Origin: Caulobacteraceae bacterium | GTDB taxonomy: Bacteria > Pseudomonadota > Alphaproteobacteria > Caulobacterales > Caulobacteraceae | Reading direction: 5' to 3' | Length of the DNA: 8,594 nt | Assembly: GCA_013815405.1 (NCBI GenBank) | Contig: JACDGF010000070.1 | Coordinates: 1 to 8,594, forward strand | Part shown: positions 1-6,091 of the stretch, piece by piece | How the letters are laid out: each line of letters opens with the position of its first letter | Position numbering within the stretch: the first letter of the stretch is position 1 | Position numbers and translations under genes: made by a program | The notes under the pieces: model-generated | The model's input: only the letters and a program-made list of their open reading frames with translations | What the model was told of the DNA's origin: nothing | Database searches by the model: none

Positions 1-2537
1 CGCCGAACCTTTCCGAGGCCCAGCGCGCGCGCCTGTTCGACGCCGCCGTCACCCTGGCCGCCGCCGTTCGCTACCGCACCCTGGGCACGATCGAATTCCT
101 GCTGGACGCCGAGAGCGGAGAGTTCGCCTTCCTGGAGGCCAACCCCCGCCTGCAGGTGGAGCACACGGTCACCGAGCAGGTTACGGGGGAGGATCTGGTC
201 CAGGCCCAGATTCTCCTGGCGGCCGGCGAAATCCTCGCCGGCCTGGGCCTGACCGCGACTCCGGCGGCGCGGGGCTTCGCCATCCAGGCGCGGGTCAACC
301 TTGAGACCCTTGCCGCCGACGGGACCGTCCAGCCCACCGGCGGGCGTCTCACCGCCTATGAGCCGCCTTCGGGTCCGGGCGTGCGCGTCGACGGCCAAGG
401 GTACGGCGGCTATGTCGCCAACCCGAACTACGACTCCCTGCTGGCCAAAGTGATTGGATCTGGGCCTTCGCTGAAAGGCGCGGCGGCGAGGACCGCCCGC
501 GCTCTGGCGGAGTTCCGCATCGAAGGGGCGGAGACCAACGCCAACCTGCTGCGGGCGCTGCTGGCCGAACCGGACGTGCTAGCCGGCAACGCGACCACCC
601 GGTTCGTCGAAGATCATGCGGAAACTCTCGCCGCGACGGCGACCGCCCTCCCGGTGAGGGCCTTCGAGCCCGACCCGGATCTGGCCGCCAAGACCGCGAC
701 GCCCATCGAGACGGTCGTCGGTGCGGTGGCGATCGCCGCCTCCCTGCAAGCCACGGTCGGATCCATCGATGTGGCGCAGGGCGATCTGGTGCGGCCGGGC
801 CAGGCGGTGGCGATCCTCGAAGCCATGAAGATGGAGCATGTGGTCGCCGCGCGCGTCGGCGGGCGGGTGGCGCGCGTCGTCGCCGCCAAGGGCGCGGTGC
901 TGATGAAGGGCGAGCCGATCCTCTTCATCGTTCCCGAGGAGGTCGAGAGCGCGGTGGAGGACGCCGAGGCCGCCGTCGATCTGGACCACATCCGCCCCGA
1001 CCTGGCCGAGGCCAATGAACGCTGGAGGCTCACCCGCGACGAGGCCCGCCCGGAGGCCGTGGCGCGTCGCCGAAGCCGCAACCAGAGGACAGCCCGGGAA
1101 AACATCGACGACCTCGTCGATGCGGGCAGCTTCCTGGAGTACGGCGCCTTCGCCGTCGCCGCCCAACGCCGCCGGCGTTCGGCCGAAGAACTGACACGAA
1201 TGAGCCCGGCCGACGGCCTGGTCTGCGGCGTCGGGAGCGTCAACGGCGCCCTCTTTCCACCCGAACAGGCCCGCTGCGCGGCGCTGGCCTATGATTTCAC
1301 CGTCCTGGCCGGCACCCAGGGAGTGATGAACCACCGCAAGACCGACCGCCTGCTCGAGATCGTGGCCGATCAGGAGCTGCCGGTGGTGTGGTTCGCCGAG
1401 GGTGGCGGCGGGCGGCCGGGCGACACCGACGGGGCCGGCGCCTCGGGCCTGGCCACGCCCAGCTTCAAGGCCTTTGCCGCTCTCGCCGGCGTGGTCCCCA
1501 AGATCGCGGTGGTCTCTGGCCGCTGTTTCGCCGGCAACGCCTCCTTCGCGGGCCTCAGCGAAATCCTGATCTGCACCGAGGACGCCAACATCGGCATGGG
1601 CGGACCGGCGATGATCGAGGGCGGCGGCCTGGGCGTCTTCGCGCCCGAGGACATCGGCCCCATGTCCGTGCGGAGGGCCAACGGCGTGGTGGATATCCTC
1701 GCCGAGGACGAGGCCGACGCCACCCGCCTGGCCAAGCAGGCCCTTTCCTATTTCCAGGGGGCGACCAACGGCTGGGCGGCGGCTGACCAGCGCGCCTTGC
1801 GCCGCGCCGTGCCGGAGAACCGGCTGCGGGTCTATGACGTGCGCGCCGTGATCGATACCCTGGCCGACGAGGGCTCGTTCCTGGAGCTTCGGCCCGCCTT
1901 CGCCCCCGGCCTGATCACCGGCCTGATCCGCATCGAGGGGCGGCCCTTGGGCCTGATCGCCAACGACCCCGTCCATCTGGGCGGGGCGGTGGACTGCGAC
2001 GGGGCGGACAAGGGATCGCGCCTCTTGCAGCTCTGCGACGCCTTCGACCTGCCGGTTCTGTCCCTGATCGACACGCCGGGGTTCATGGTCGGGCCGGACA
2101 GCGAGGCGGCGGCGGCGGTGCGCAAGACCTCGCGCCTGTTCATCAACGCCGCGCGGCTGGGGACGCCGATGTTCGCCGTGGTGCTGCGCAAGGCCTATGG
2201 CCTGGGCGCCCAGGCCATGGCCGGCGGTTCGACCCTGGCGCCGGTGTTCTGCGCCGCCTGGCCCACCGGCGAATTCGGCGGCATGGGCCTGGAGGGGGCC
2301 GTGCGCCTGGGCTACCGCCGCGAACTGGACGCCGCGGCCGATCCCGCCGCGAAACAAGCCCTGTTCGACAAGCTCCTGGCCAACCTCTACGCCGTCGGCA
2401 AGGCGATCAACGTCGCCGCGATGCTGGAGATCGACGCCGTCATCGACCCCGCCGACACCCGCCACTGGATCGTCCAGGGCCTGAAGGCGAGCCGCCCCCG
2501 CCATGCGCCGCAGCGGCGGTTCGTGGATGGGTGGTGA
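1..2537 (+). CDS. Single-chain acyl-CoA carboxylase (biotin carboxylase / BCCP / carboxyltransferase), 5' partial
   Basis: This is the C-terminal 844 residues of a fused biotin-dependent carboxylase. The frame is open from codon position 3, so the GTG at 156 is an internal Val, not a start. The fragment opens in the ATP-grasp core of biotin carboxylase (GTIEFLLD, then EANPRLQVEHTVTE, the metal- and ATP-site block) and continues through the biotin carboxylase C-terminal domain (GYVANPNYDSLLAKVI). A biotin carrier domain follows with the biotinylation motif EAMKMEH; the acceptor Lys codon is 828-830. From about 985 to the end lies a complete carboxyltransferase: GGGGRPGDTDG near 1401, DTPGFMVG near 2070 and RKAYGLGAQAMAGG near 2187. 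It should carboxylate an acyl-CoA in the cytoplasm; the substrate cannot be read here. The BC-BCCP-CT order resembles single-chain long-chain acyl-CoA carboxylases rather than the split AccABCD or two-subunit propionyl-CoA enzymes. Family assignment is firm, substrate open. Confidence 0.95.
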   Translation, partial: PNLSEAQRARLFDAAVTLAAAVRYRTLGTIEFLLDAESGEFAFLEANPRLQVEHTVTEQVTGEDLVQAQILLAAGEILAGLGLTATPAARGFAIQARVNLETLAADGTVQPTGGRLTAYEPPSGPGVRVDGQGYGGYVANPNYDSLLAKVIGSGPSLKGAAARTARALAEFRIEGAETNANLLRALLAEPDVLAGNATTRFVEDHAETLAATATALPVRAFEPDPDLAAKTATPIETVVGAVAIAASLQATVGSIDVAQGDLVRPGQAVAILEAMKMEHVVAARVGGRVARVVAAKGAVLMKGEPILFIVPEEVESAVEDAEAAVDLDHIRPDLAEANERWRLTRDEARPEAVARRRSRNQRTARENIDDLVDAGSFLEYGAFAVAAQRRRRSAEELTRMSPADGLVCGVGSVNGALFPPEQARCAALAYDFTVLAGTQGVMNHRKTDRLLEIVADQELPVVWFAEGGGGRPGDTDGAGASGLATPSFKAFAALAGVVPKIAVVSGRCFAGNASFAGLSEILICTEDANIGMGGPAMIEGGGLGVFAPEDIGPMSVRRANGVVDILAEDEADATRLAKQALSYFQGATNGWAAADQRALRRAVPENRLRVYDVRAVIDTLADEGSFLELRPAFAPGLITGLIRIEGRPLGLIANDPVHLGGAVDCDGADKGSRLLQLCDAFDLPVLSLIDTPGFMVGPDSEAAAAVRKTSRLFINAARLGTPMFAVVLRKAYGLGAQAMAGGSTLAPVFCAAWPTGEFGGMGLEGAVRLGYRRELDAAADPAAKQALFDKLLANLYAVGKAINVAAMLEIDAVIDPADTRHWIVQGLKASRPRHAPQRRFVDGW

Positions 2538-2559
2538 GGGAGATCGGCCGCCGTGTTGA

Positions 2560-2739
2560 TCAACCCCTGAACAGCGCCTTGGGCAATCCGCTTTGACGGA
2601 TCATCGAATTGAGCGTCCCGGGCCTGATCTCGTCGCCCAGGCCGTGGAAGCTCACGTCCACGAAGCGAACCTCTCCGCCGACGACTCCCCGATAACGTCG
2701 ATGACTCGTCGCTCCTTGGCGATGCAGGCAAAACCATGA
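2560..2739 (-). pseudogene. hicA: hicA-like mRNA interferase toxin, 5' end removed at the IS edge
   Basis: The minus strand encodes 59 residues with no start codon in the usual place. They begin SWFCLHRQGATSHRRYRG and end RPGTLNSMIRQSGLPKALFRG. Family knowledge: HicA toxins carry an N-terminal DGW, a Gly-x-x-Ser-His region with the catalytic His, and a C-terminal PGTLxSIxRQAGL. All but the N-terminus are recognisable here, including SH. The match starts at Trp, the second codon inside the junction with the insertion sequence (2739/2740), so about 15-20 N-terminal residues are missing. The lost N-terminus is not found on the other side of the IS, and no hicB lies downstream, where the convergent carboxylase gene ends at 2537. 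It is probably non-functional. The assignment rests on motif reading alone. Confidence 0.62.
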
Positions 2740-2795
2740 GAGGTGGCCCCGATCGTTTGAACACGCGCTTGGCGACGATAGGTGATTCCTGCCTT
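2740..2795 (+). repeat. Left terminal inverted repeat of the IS3-family element
   Basis: It starts GAGGTGGCCCCG and includes TGAACACG (2758-2765), ACGATAGGTGAT (2775-2786) and CCTGCC (2788-2793). Compared with the right end it carries about 9 extra bases (CGCTTGGCG) between TGAACACG and ACGATAGG, and lacks two bases after GGTGAT. The outer boundary is where the hicA remnant begins. Confidence 0.75.
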
Positions 2796-2879
2796 GGTTG
2801 AAGTAGAGTTGTCCACGGCGGCGGGCGGTCGTCGCATCTCACGACGAAACGGCCGGCCGACGCGGTGGGCAACTCGTTC

Positions 2880-2895
2880 GCACGGCGCGTCGTGC
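2880..2895. other. 16-nt palindrome just after the transposase stop
   Basis: GCACGGCGCGTCGTGC pairs with itself over its whole length, with one G-T wobble. It lies 8 nt beyond the orfB stop codon (2904-2906) on the minus strand. It could be a hairpin acting as a weak terminator or mRNA 3' end, but no T-run follows, so the role is unproven. The 2796-2903 stretch within the IS otherwise shows no gene. Confidence 0.35.
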
Positions 2896-2903
2896 GGGCA
2901 TCT

Positions 2904-3757
2904 TTACGCCGCTTCCCGCACTTGCGCCAACGCCTGGGCGTAGGCCTGATCGGGCGTGTTTCCGCGATGGGCGGTGTGAGGCCGGCGGGTGTTGTAGAAC
3001 TCCAGGTATCGCCCGAGGCTGGCGCGCGCCTGGCCGACGCTCTCATAGGCCTTCAGATAGACCTCCTCGTATTTGACGCTCTTCCACAGCCGCTCGACGA
3101 AGACGTTGTCGCGCCAGCAGCCCCTGCCGTCCATGCTGATCGCGATGCCCTCGGCCTTCAGCCGTTCGGTAAAGGCCAGGCTGGTGAACTGGCTGCCCCC
3201 CGCCTCCGCGAGGGCAGGCTCTGGTCGGTGTTGAAGATCTCGGGTCGATCGTGGCGCGCCAGCGCCGCCTCGACCGCGCGGATGCAGAAGTCGGTCTCCA
3301 TGGTGATCGACACCTCCCAGGCGAGCACCTTGCGGCTCGCCCAATCGATCACCGCCGCCAGGTAGACGAAGCCGCGGGCCATGGGGATGTAGGTTATGTC
3401 CATGGCCCAGGCTTGGTTCGATCGGTCGATCGTGAGCCCGCGCAGCAGATACGGATAGACCGGGTTCGAAGGATGCTTGCGGCTGGTGTTCGGCCGCCGG
3501 TAGATCGCCTCGATCCCCATCCTGCGCATCAGCGTCGCCACGTGCTTGCGGCCGATCGAAAAGCCCAGCGGCTTCAGAAGGCCGCTCAGCATGCGGGCGC
3601 CGGCGAACGGATACTCCAGGTGCAGTTCATCCATCGCCCGCATGGCCTTCAGGTCCGCTTCGCCCACCGGCCGGGGCCGGTAGTAGACGCTGCCCCGGCT
3701 GATCCCCACCAGCTCCGCCTGCCGCTTGATCGGCAACTCATGGTCACGCCGGATCAT
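2904..3757 (-). pseudogene. IS3-family transposase OrfB (DDE/rve integrase core), frameshifted
   Basis: The product begins MIRRDHELPIKRQAELVGISRG, continues with an HTH_21-type segment, then the integrase core: AWAMDITYIPMARGFVYLAAVIDW (first catalytic Asp), EIFNTDQ (second Asp), and GCWRDNVFVERLWKSVKYEEVY (catalytic Glu), ending RPHTAHRGNTPDQAYAQ. The frame is lost directly after NTDQ. A 23-nt insertion (3198-3220) moves GSQFTS and everything after it, including the catalytic Glu, into another frame. The upstream piece stops at 3158 after an unrelated tail, and the downstream piece is open to 2904. Start ATG 3757-3755 overlaps the orfA stop as ATGA. OrfB lies in the -1 frame relative to OrfA, as usual for this family, where the active product is an OrfAB fusion. 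It cannot yield an active DDE transposase as read. Confidence 0.88.
3198..3220. other. 23-nt insertion disrupting orfB
   Basis: Removing 23 nt here restores NTDQ followed immediately by GSQFTSLAF, the uninterrupted IS3-family reading. The exact edges can slide within a C-run. Together with its edges the insert forms an inverted repeat: on the minus strand CTGCCC and GGGCAG flank a GC-rich core, and GCCT pairs with AGGC inside it. I see no second copy in the window. It could be a small palindromic insertion, a template-switch product or a sequence error. Confidence 0.7.
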
Positions 3758-4062
3758 CGCCTTGCGCCCGGGCCGGCTGTCTTGCCGAGCGCGCCCTCTA
3801 AAAAATCGATCTCCAGGGCTTGGCGACCAATCTTGGCGTGCAACTCCTTCAGGTCCGCTCCCGGCTTGGCCGAAGCGGCCTCGACCTCGCCGAACACCCC
3901 GGCCGCCCGCTCCAGCAGCTGGGTCTTCCAGTCCGTGATCAGGTTGGGATGCAGGTCAAACTGCTTGGCCAACTCGGCCGCCGTCTTCACCCCCCGAACC
4001 ACCTCCAACGCCACCTTCGCCTTGAACGTCGGCGAATGGTTCCGTCTCGCTCTCCTGGGCAT
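3754..4062 (-). CDS. IS3-family transposase OrfA (HTH DNA-binding subunit)
   Basis: The 102-residue protein starts MPRRARRNHSPTFKAKVALE and continues with AAELAKQFDLHPNLITDWK, a HTH_8-type helix-turn-helix that recognises the IS ends, followed by a heptad-like C-terminal part (ADLKELHAKIGRQALEIDFLEGAL) typical of the OrfA leucine zipper. I chose the ATG at 4062-4060 because GGAG/GAG purine runs precede it. An in-frame ATG at 4119 would add 19 residues encoded within and beside the terminal repeat and has no family counterpart. The stop overlaps the orfB start by ATGA. Codons 86 (GAT), 87 (TTT) and 88 (TTA), counted from this start, form the slippery site listed separately. OrfA alone usually represses transposition. 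It looks intact, though its partner is broken. Confidence 0.88.
   Translation of the reverse strand: MPRRARRNHSPTFKAKVALEVVRGVKTAAELAKQFDLHPNLITDWKTQLLERAAGVFGEVEAASAKPGADLKELHAKIGRQALEIDFLEGALGKTAGPGARR
3799..3805 (-). promoter_or_regulatory. T TTT TTA slippery heptamer for -1 frameshifting (OrfA to OrfAB)
   Basis: On the minus strand the orfA frame reads GAT TTT TTA GAG, so the heptamer sits as X XXY YYZ exactly in phase. A -1 slip here reads on as AGA GGG CGC GCT, an open frame joining orfB without a stop. IS3-family elements are known to make their transposase by -1 frameshifting, often at A6G; the T6A version here fits the general rule. No downstream pseudoknot was evaluated. Confidence 0.65.
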
Positions 4063-4105
4063 CTCTCCGTCTCCTCGCGGGCCCATTCGCCGGACCCATC
4101 CGCGA

Positions 4106-4152
4106 GGCAGAAATATCACCTATCGTCGTGTTCAGATTCCCGGCGCCACCTC
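4106..4152 (-). repeat. Right terminal inverted repeat of the IS3-family element
   Basis: Read on the minus strand from 4152 it is GAGGTGGCGCCG, then TGAACACGACGATAGGTGAT, then ATTTCTGCCTC. It pairs with the left end at 2740-2795 apart from scattered substitutions and the small indels described there. It contains an outward-facing ATG on the plus strand (4128-4130) that is in frame with the adjacent vapB. Confidence 0.75.
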
Positions 4153-4157
4153 GAGTC

Positions 4158-4370
4158 GTGCGCGGTCGCACGTTCAGAAGCGGAGATAGCGAGGCCATGA
4201 GGTTGCCGCGTGACGTCGCGTTCGGGGCCGAGGTTCCTGTCACTATCGCGTGCTCGGGCGACGTCCGGGAGCCAGTGATGGAGTTGATCGAGCGCCTCGC
4301 CGCCTTCCCCAAGCCCAGCACCATCGAGGTTCGGGACGAGGAGCCCTTGCCCGAACGACCCGGCCTTTGA
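4158..4370 (+). CDS. vapB: Orphan VapB-like antitoxin (AbrB/SpoVT fold), start at the IS edge
   Basis: This 70-residue protein begins RGRTFRSGDSEAMRLPRDVA, the swapped-hairpin AbrB/MazE signature (RTFRSGNSxAVRLPxxVAF) that binds the TA promoter. It ends IEVRDEEPLPERPGL, the toxin-neutralising tail common in proteobacterial VapB proteins. The middle appears some residues shorter than usual: after SGDV the expected strand before the helix is compressed. The GTG at 4158, chosen because family members start two to four residues before RTF, lies six bases outside the IS. No Shine-Dalgarno is visible. The ATG at 4128, inside the IS terminal repeat, is in frame and would add ten foreign residues. 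No PIN-domain toxin follows, since the frame stops at 4370 and the next gene is convergent. It is probably a remnant whose toxin was lost. Confidence 0.7.
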   Translation: MRGRTFRSGDSEAMRLPRDVAFGAEVPVTIACSGDVREPVMELIERLAAFPKPSTIEVRDEEPLPERPGL

Positions 4371-4441
4371 AAGGCCGCCTAGATGTCATGGGTGAATGCG
4401 ATTCCCCCTGAGCGGCTCGCCCCGGCAGAAAAAATCAGCTC

Positions 4442-5653
4442 TCAATAGGGGTTGAGTTTCCGCACCGCAGCGCGAATTTTTGGGTCATCGAAAACGGCCG
4501 CAAAGGCTGCCGAGAAAAATGGCGCCAGCGCTTCAGCTTGCGCCCGTCCTGATTGACTTTCCAACGGGATTCCGGTGCGCTGACCAATAAGAACGGTATG
4601 CGCGTTCCTCTTCCAACCGCCCCCGTTTGGGTCGCAGTCATAGCCCAACTTTTCGAGTTTGTGCGCGAGTGGCGCGAGCGACTTGCGTGCGGCCGCGATG
4701 CCATTGGCATCCGGTTTTGCCTGAATGCGGATTGCAATATCCAGCGGTTTAGCGGGATCGACAAACGCGGTCTTGTGATCAATGGGGTTATAGAGAAAAC
4801 CCACTGAAACCCGGTAGTCACCCTCGCCTCCTCCGCCATCGGTCATGATACACGCGCGGCCATAGCCGTCCTGAACATAAGCGTCTCTCAGACCGCTATT
4901 ATTCTGAATCTTCTGAAGAATCGTGCTGCATAAAATTTTCAGCTTTCTTCTGAATTCGCGCTGGCTAGACTTCGCCTCCGTTTTTCCCGCCGTCGTTTTT
5001 AGTAACCGTTCATAGTTTTTTGCCTCATCGAGCGTAACAACCTCGATCCCCCCAAGGGCATTCTGCTTCATAAAATCCGCCAATTCCACACTTAGACTAT
5101 CAGTCTTGGCACTAGGCCTTATTAAATCGTATACATCATGCCAATTCAGGGCCGACTCAGTAATTTTCGCCTGCGATGGCCGCAGGTCAAAGAATTTTCT
5201 TGCTCTAACGATATCGTCCTCTATCGGCGATATGAACGAGAGGTGAGCCCTGGTCCCTCTCGTTCGGGAAGTAGAAAGAGCGGTTCGGTATCGCATCAGT
5301 TGATCGCTGCTGACACGCGATCCCCATTTGTTCTCTATCCAAACTTGGAATTTTTCCTTAGACTTGTCGACACCACATATAACGATATCAGGTATATTTC
5401 TTCGAGATGTCCCGTCAATCCGAAAATGAGCTTGCGTCTGTAGGCTAAAATTCCTTCCACCGATAATAGAATTGCAGGATACCAGCTCAACAAAATTTGA
5501 TAAAAGCTTCTCATCTTGAGAGAGAACGTAAACCAAACTTTCAGTCAAAAAATTCTCTCGCGAATCGCGGCGATAACGAGGTCTATAATTCAATAGGCTG
5601 ACAAAAAGATTTCTTTTATGAACGTCATCTACCCTAACCGGTGGATTTTTCAC
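4442..5653 (-). CDS. PD-(D/E)XK nuclease superfamily protein, orphan, horizontally acquired
   Basis: I do not recognise a named gene for this 403-residue protein. The N-terminal third has the layout of a PD-(D/E)XK nuclease: Glu38 in SRENFLTESL, then NIPDIVI (Asp89), a short hairpin, QVWIENKW (Glu107, Lys109) and SSDQLMRYRTAL (Gln118). This E...PD...ExK...Q order resembles the PDDEXK_4-type group often found near defence loci. The region after about residue 230 has no motif I can name; it includes a Lys/Arg-rich stretch, a GGGGEGDYRVSVGFLY strand and an Ala-rich C-terminus. There is no signal peptide or membrane segment. The GTG at 5653-5651 is supported by GGGGGAAG seven bases upstream. Much of the gene, especially 4900-5650, is clearly AT-richer than its neighbours and uses A/T-ending codons freely, a sign of transfer. 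It has no methylase, helicase or other restriction partner here. A role in defence is inference only. Confidence 0.72.
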   Translation of the reverse strand: MKNPPVRVDDVHKRNLFVSLLNYRPRYRRDSRENFLTESLVYVLSQDEKLLSNFVELVSCNSIIGGRNFSLQTQAHFRIDGTSRRNIPDIVICGVDKSKEKFQVWIENKWGSRVSSDQLMRYRTALSTSRTRGTRAHLSFISPIEDDIVRARKFFDLRPSQAKITESALNWHDVYDLIRPSAKTDSLSVELADFMKQNALGGIEVVTLDEAKNYERLLKTTAGKTEAKSSQREFRRKLKILCSTILQKIQNNSGLRDAYVQDGYGRACIMTDGGGGEGDYRVSVGFLYNPIDHKTAFVDPAKPLDIAIRIQAKPDANGIAAARKSLAPLAHKLEKLGYDCDPNGGGWKRNAHTVLIGQRTGIPLESQSGRAQAEALAPFFSAAFAAVFDDPKIRAAVRKLNPY

Positions 5654-5660
5654 AACTACA

Positions 5661-5668
5661 CTTCCCCC
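5661..5668 (-). promoter_or_regulatory. Ribosome binding site for the PD-(D/E)XK gene
   Basis: GGGGGAAG on the minus strand lies seven bases before GTG 5653-5651 and decides that start. Upstream, 5669-5788 holds no gene; I find no convincing -35/-10 pair, only a TTGACG near 5730. Confidence 0.5.
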
Positions 5669-5788
5669 AGTGACACTGCTTTCTCGACCTGTTGGTCAAG
5701 CCGATACAACTACTTGGCTTCCATATACTGCGTCAATACGCGTGCCGCAAGGCCCTTATTGGTACCATCAGCCTCTCGTCCGTCGTCT

Positions 5789-6085
5789 TCATTGACCCGA
5801 AAGCTCGGGCCGTATCCGCCTCGCCCCGTGGAGGAGTCGCAACAGACGATCCGGTCGTCCATCTGTCGATAGAACAGGATCTGGGCGAACCCTTGAAGCC
5901 TGAATGAGCGGATGCCGTGGCCGAGTTCCGGACGCAACCGGCCAATCCGTGAAGGCGGCGAGACGTTCGACGGTGGCTTCGGTGGCATCCAACAGCCGGT
6001 CCGTCGCCGAGGGCGATCGAGCGGCCAGGTAGGCGTAGCATTCGGTGAGGTCGTCGATGAAGGATGGCCGTCGGACGACCTCCAC
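5789..6085 (-). pseudogene. parE: ParE-type toxin with two compensating frameshifts
   Basis: ParE (RelE/ParE fold) toxins poison DNA gyrase and are held by ParD. The N-terminus, MEVVRRPSFIDDLTECYAYL through VERLAAF (residues 1-45), is typical. The C-terminus RLLHGARRIRPEL (from about residue 83) is also typical and in the same frame. Between them the frame reads nonsense, while the neighbouring frame reads RIGRLRPELGHGIRSFRLQG and FAQILFYRQMDDRIV, exactly the missing ParE core. So the frame shifts near 5950 and shifts back near 5845, leaving the 98-codon ORF open but with about 35 residues replaced. The GTG start at 6085 lies six bases after the parD stop. The protein as read would probably misfold. 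Sequencing error is the other explanation. Confidence 0.78.
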
Positions 6086-6091
6086 GCGCGG

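Larger units (their letters stand above)
2740..4152 (-). mobile_element. Degenerate IS3-family insertion sequence (about 1.4 kb)
   Basis: Two consecutive minus-strand transposase genes, orfA (HTH) and orfB (DDE integrase core), are bracketed by imperfect terminal inverted repeats. Reading inward, both ends start GAGGTGGC, share TGAACACG, then share ACGATAGGTGAT and CTGCC. The outer limits are set where the two ends stop matching; at the left limit this is also where HicA homology begins. No 3-4 bp target duplication is visible (AACCATGA before, GAGTCGTG after). orfB is disrupted, so the element cannot move unaided. I do not name a specific IS, because that needs a database comparison. Confidence 0.85.

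Noticed and set aside
579..2504. A 641-codon open frame on the minus strand opposite the carboxylase.
   Set aside because: Its composition (His, Gly, Arg, Asp-rich, low complexity) and lack of motifs mark it as the antisense shadow of a GC-rich gene with clear domains on the plus strand.
2652..2837. A 61-codon minus-strand frame across the IS-hicA junction.
   Set aside because: The HicA motifs lie in another frame and this one stops before the conserved C-terminus.
2387..3046. A 219-codon minus-strand open frame covering the hicA remnant and IS left end.
   Set aside because: It crosses the carboxylase end, the hicA remnant in the wrong frame and the IS tip; nothing in it resembles a protein family.
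3251..4189. A 312-codon plus-strand frame opposite the transposase.
   Set aside because: It is the antisense shadow of orfA and orfB, rich in Arg, His and Pro with no motif.
4371..4441. Possible vapC remnant downstream of the orphan vapB (a short frame from an ATG at 4383).
   Set aside because: The short peptide has no PIN start (LDTN/LDTS) and ends after about 20 codons.
5700..5760. A possible sigma-70 promoter for the nuclease gene (TTGACG near 5730).
   Set aside because: No acceptable -10 lies at 16-18 bases; the pairing is too weak to call.
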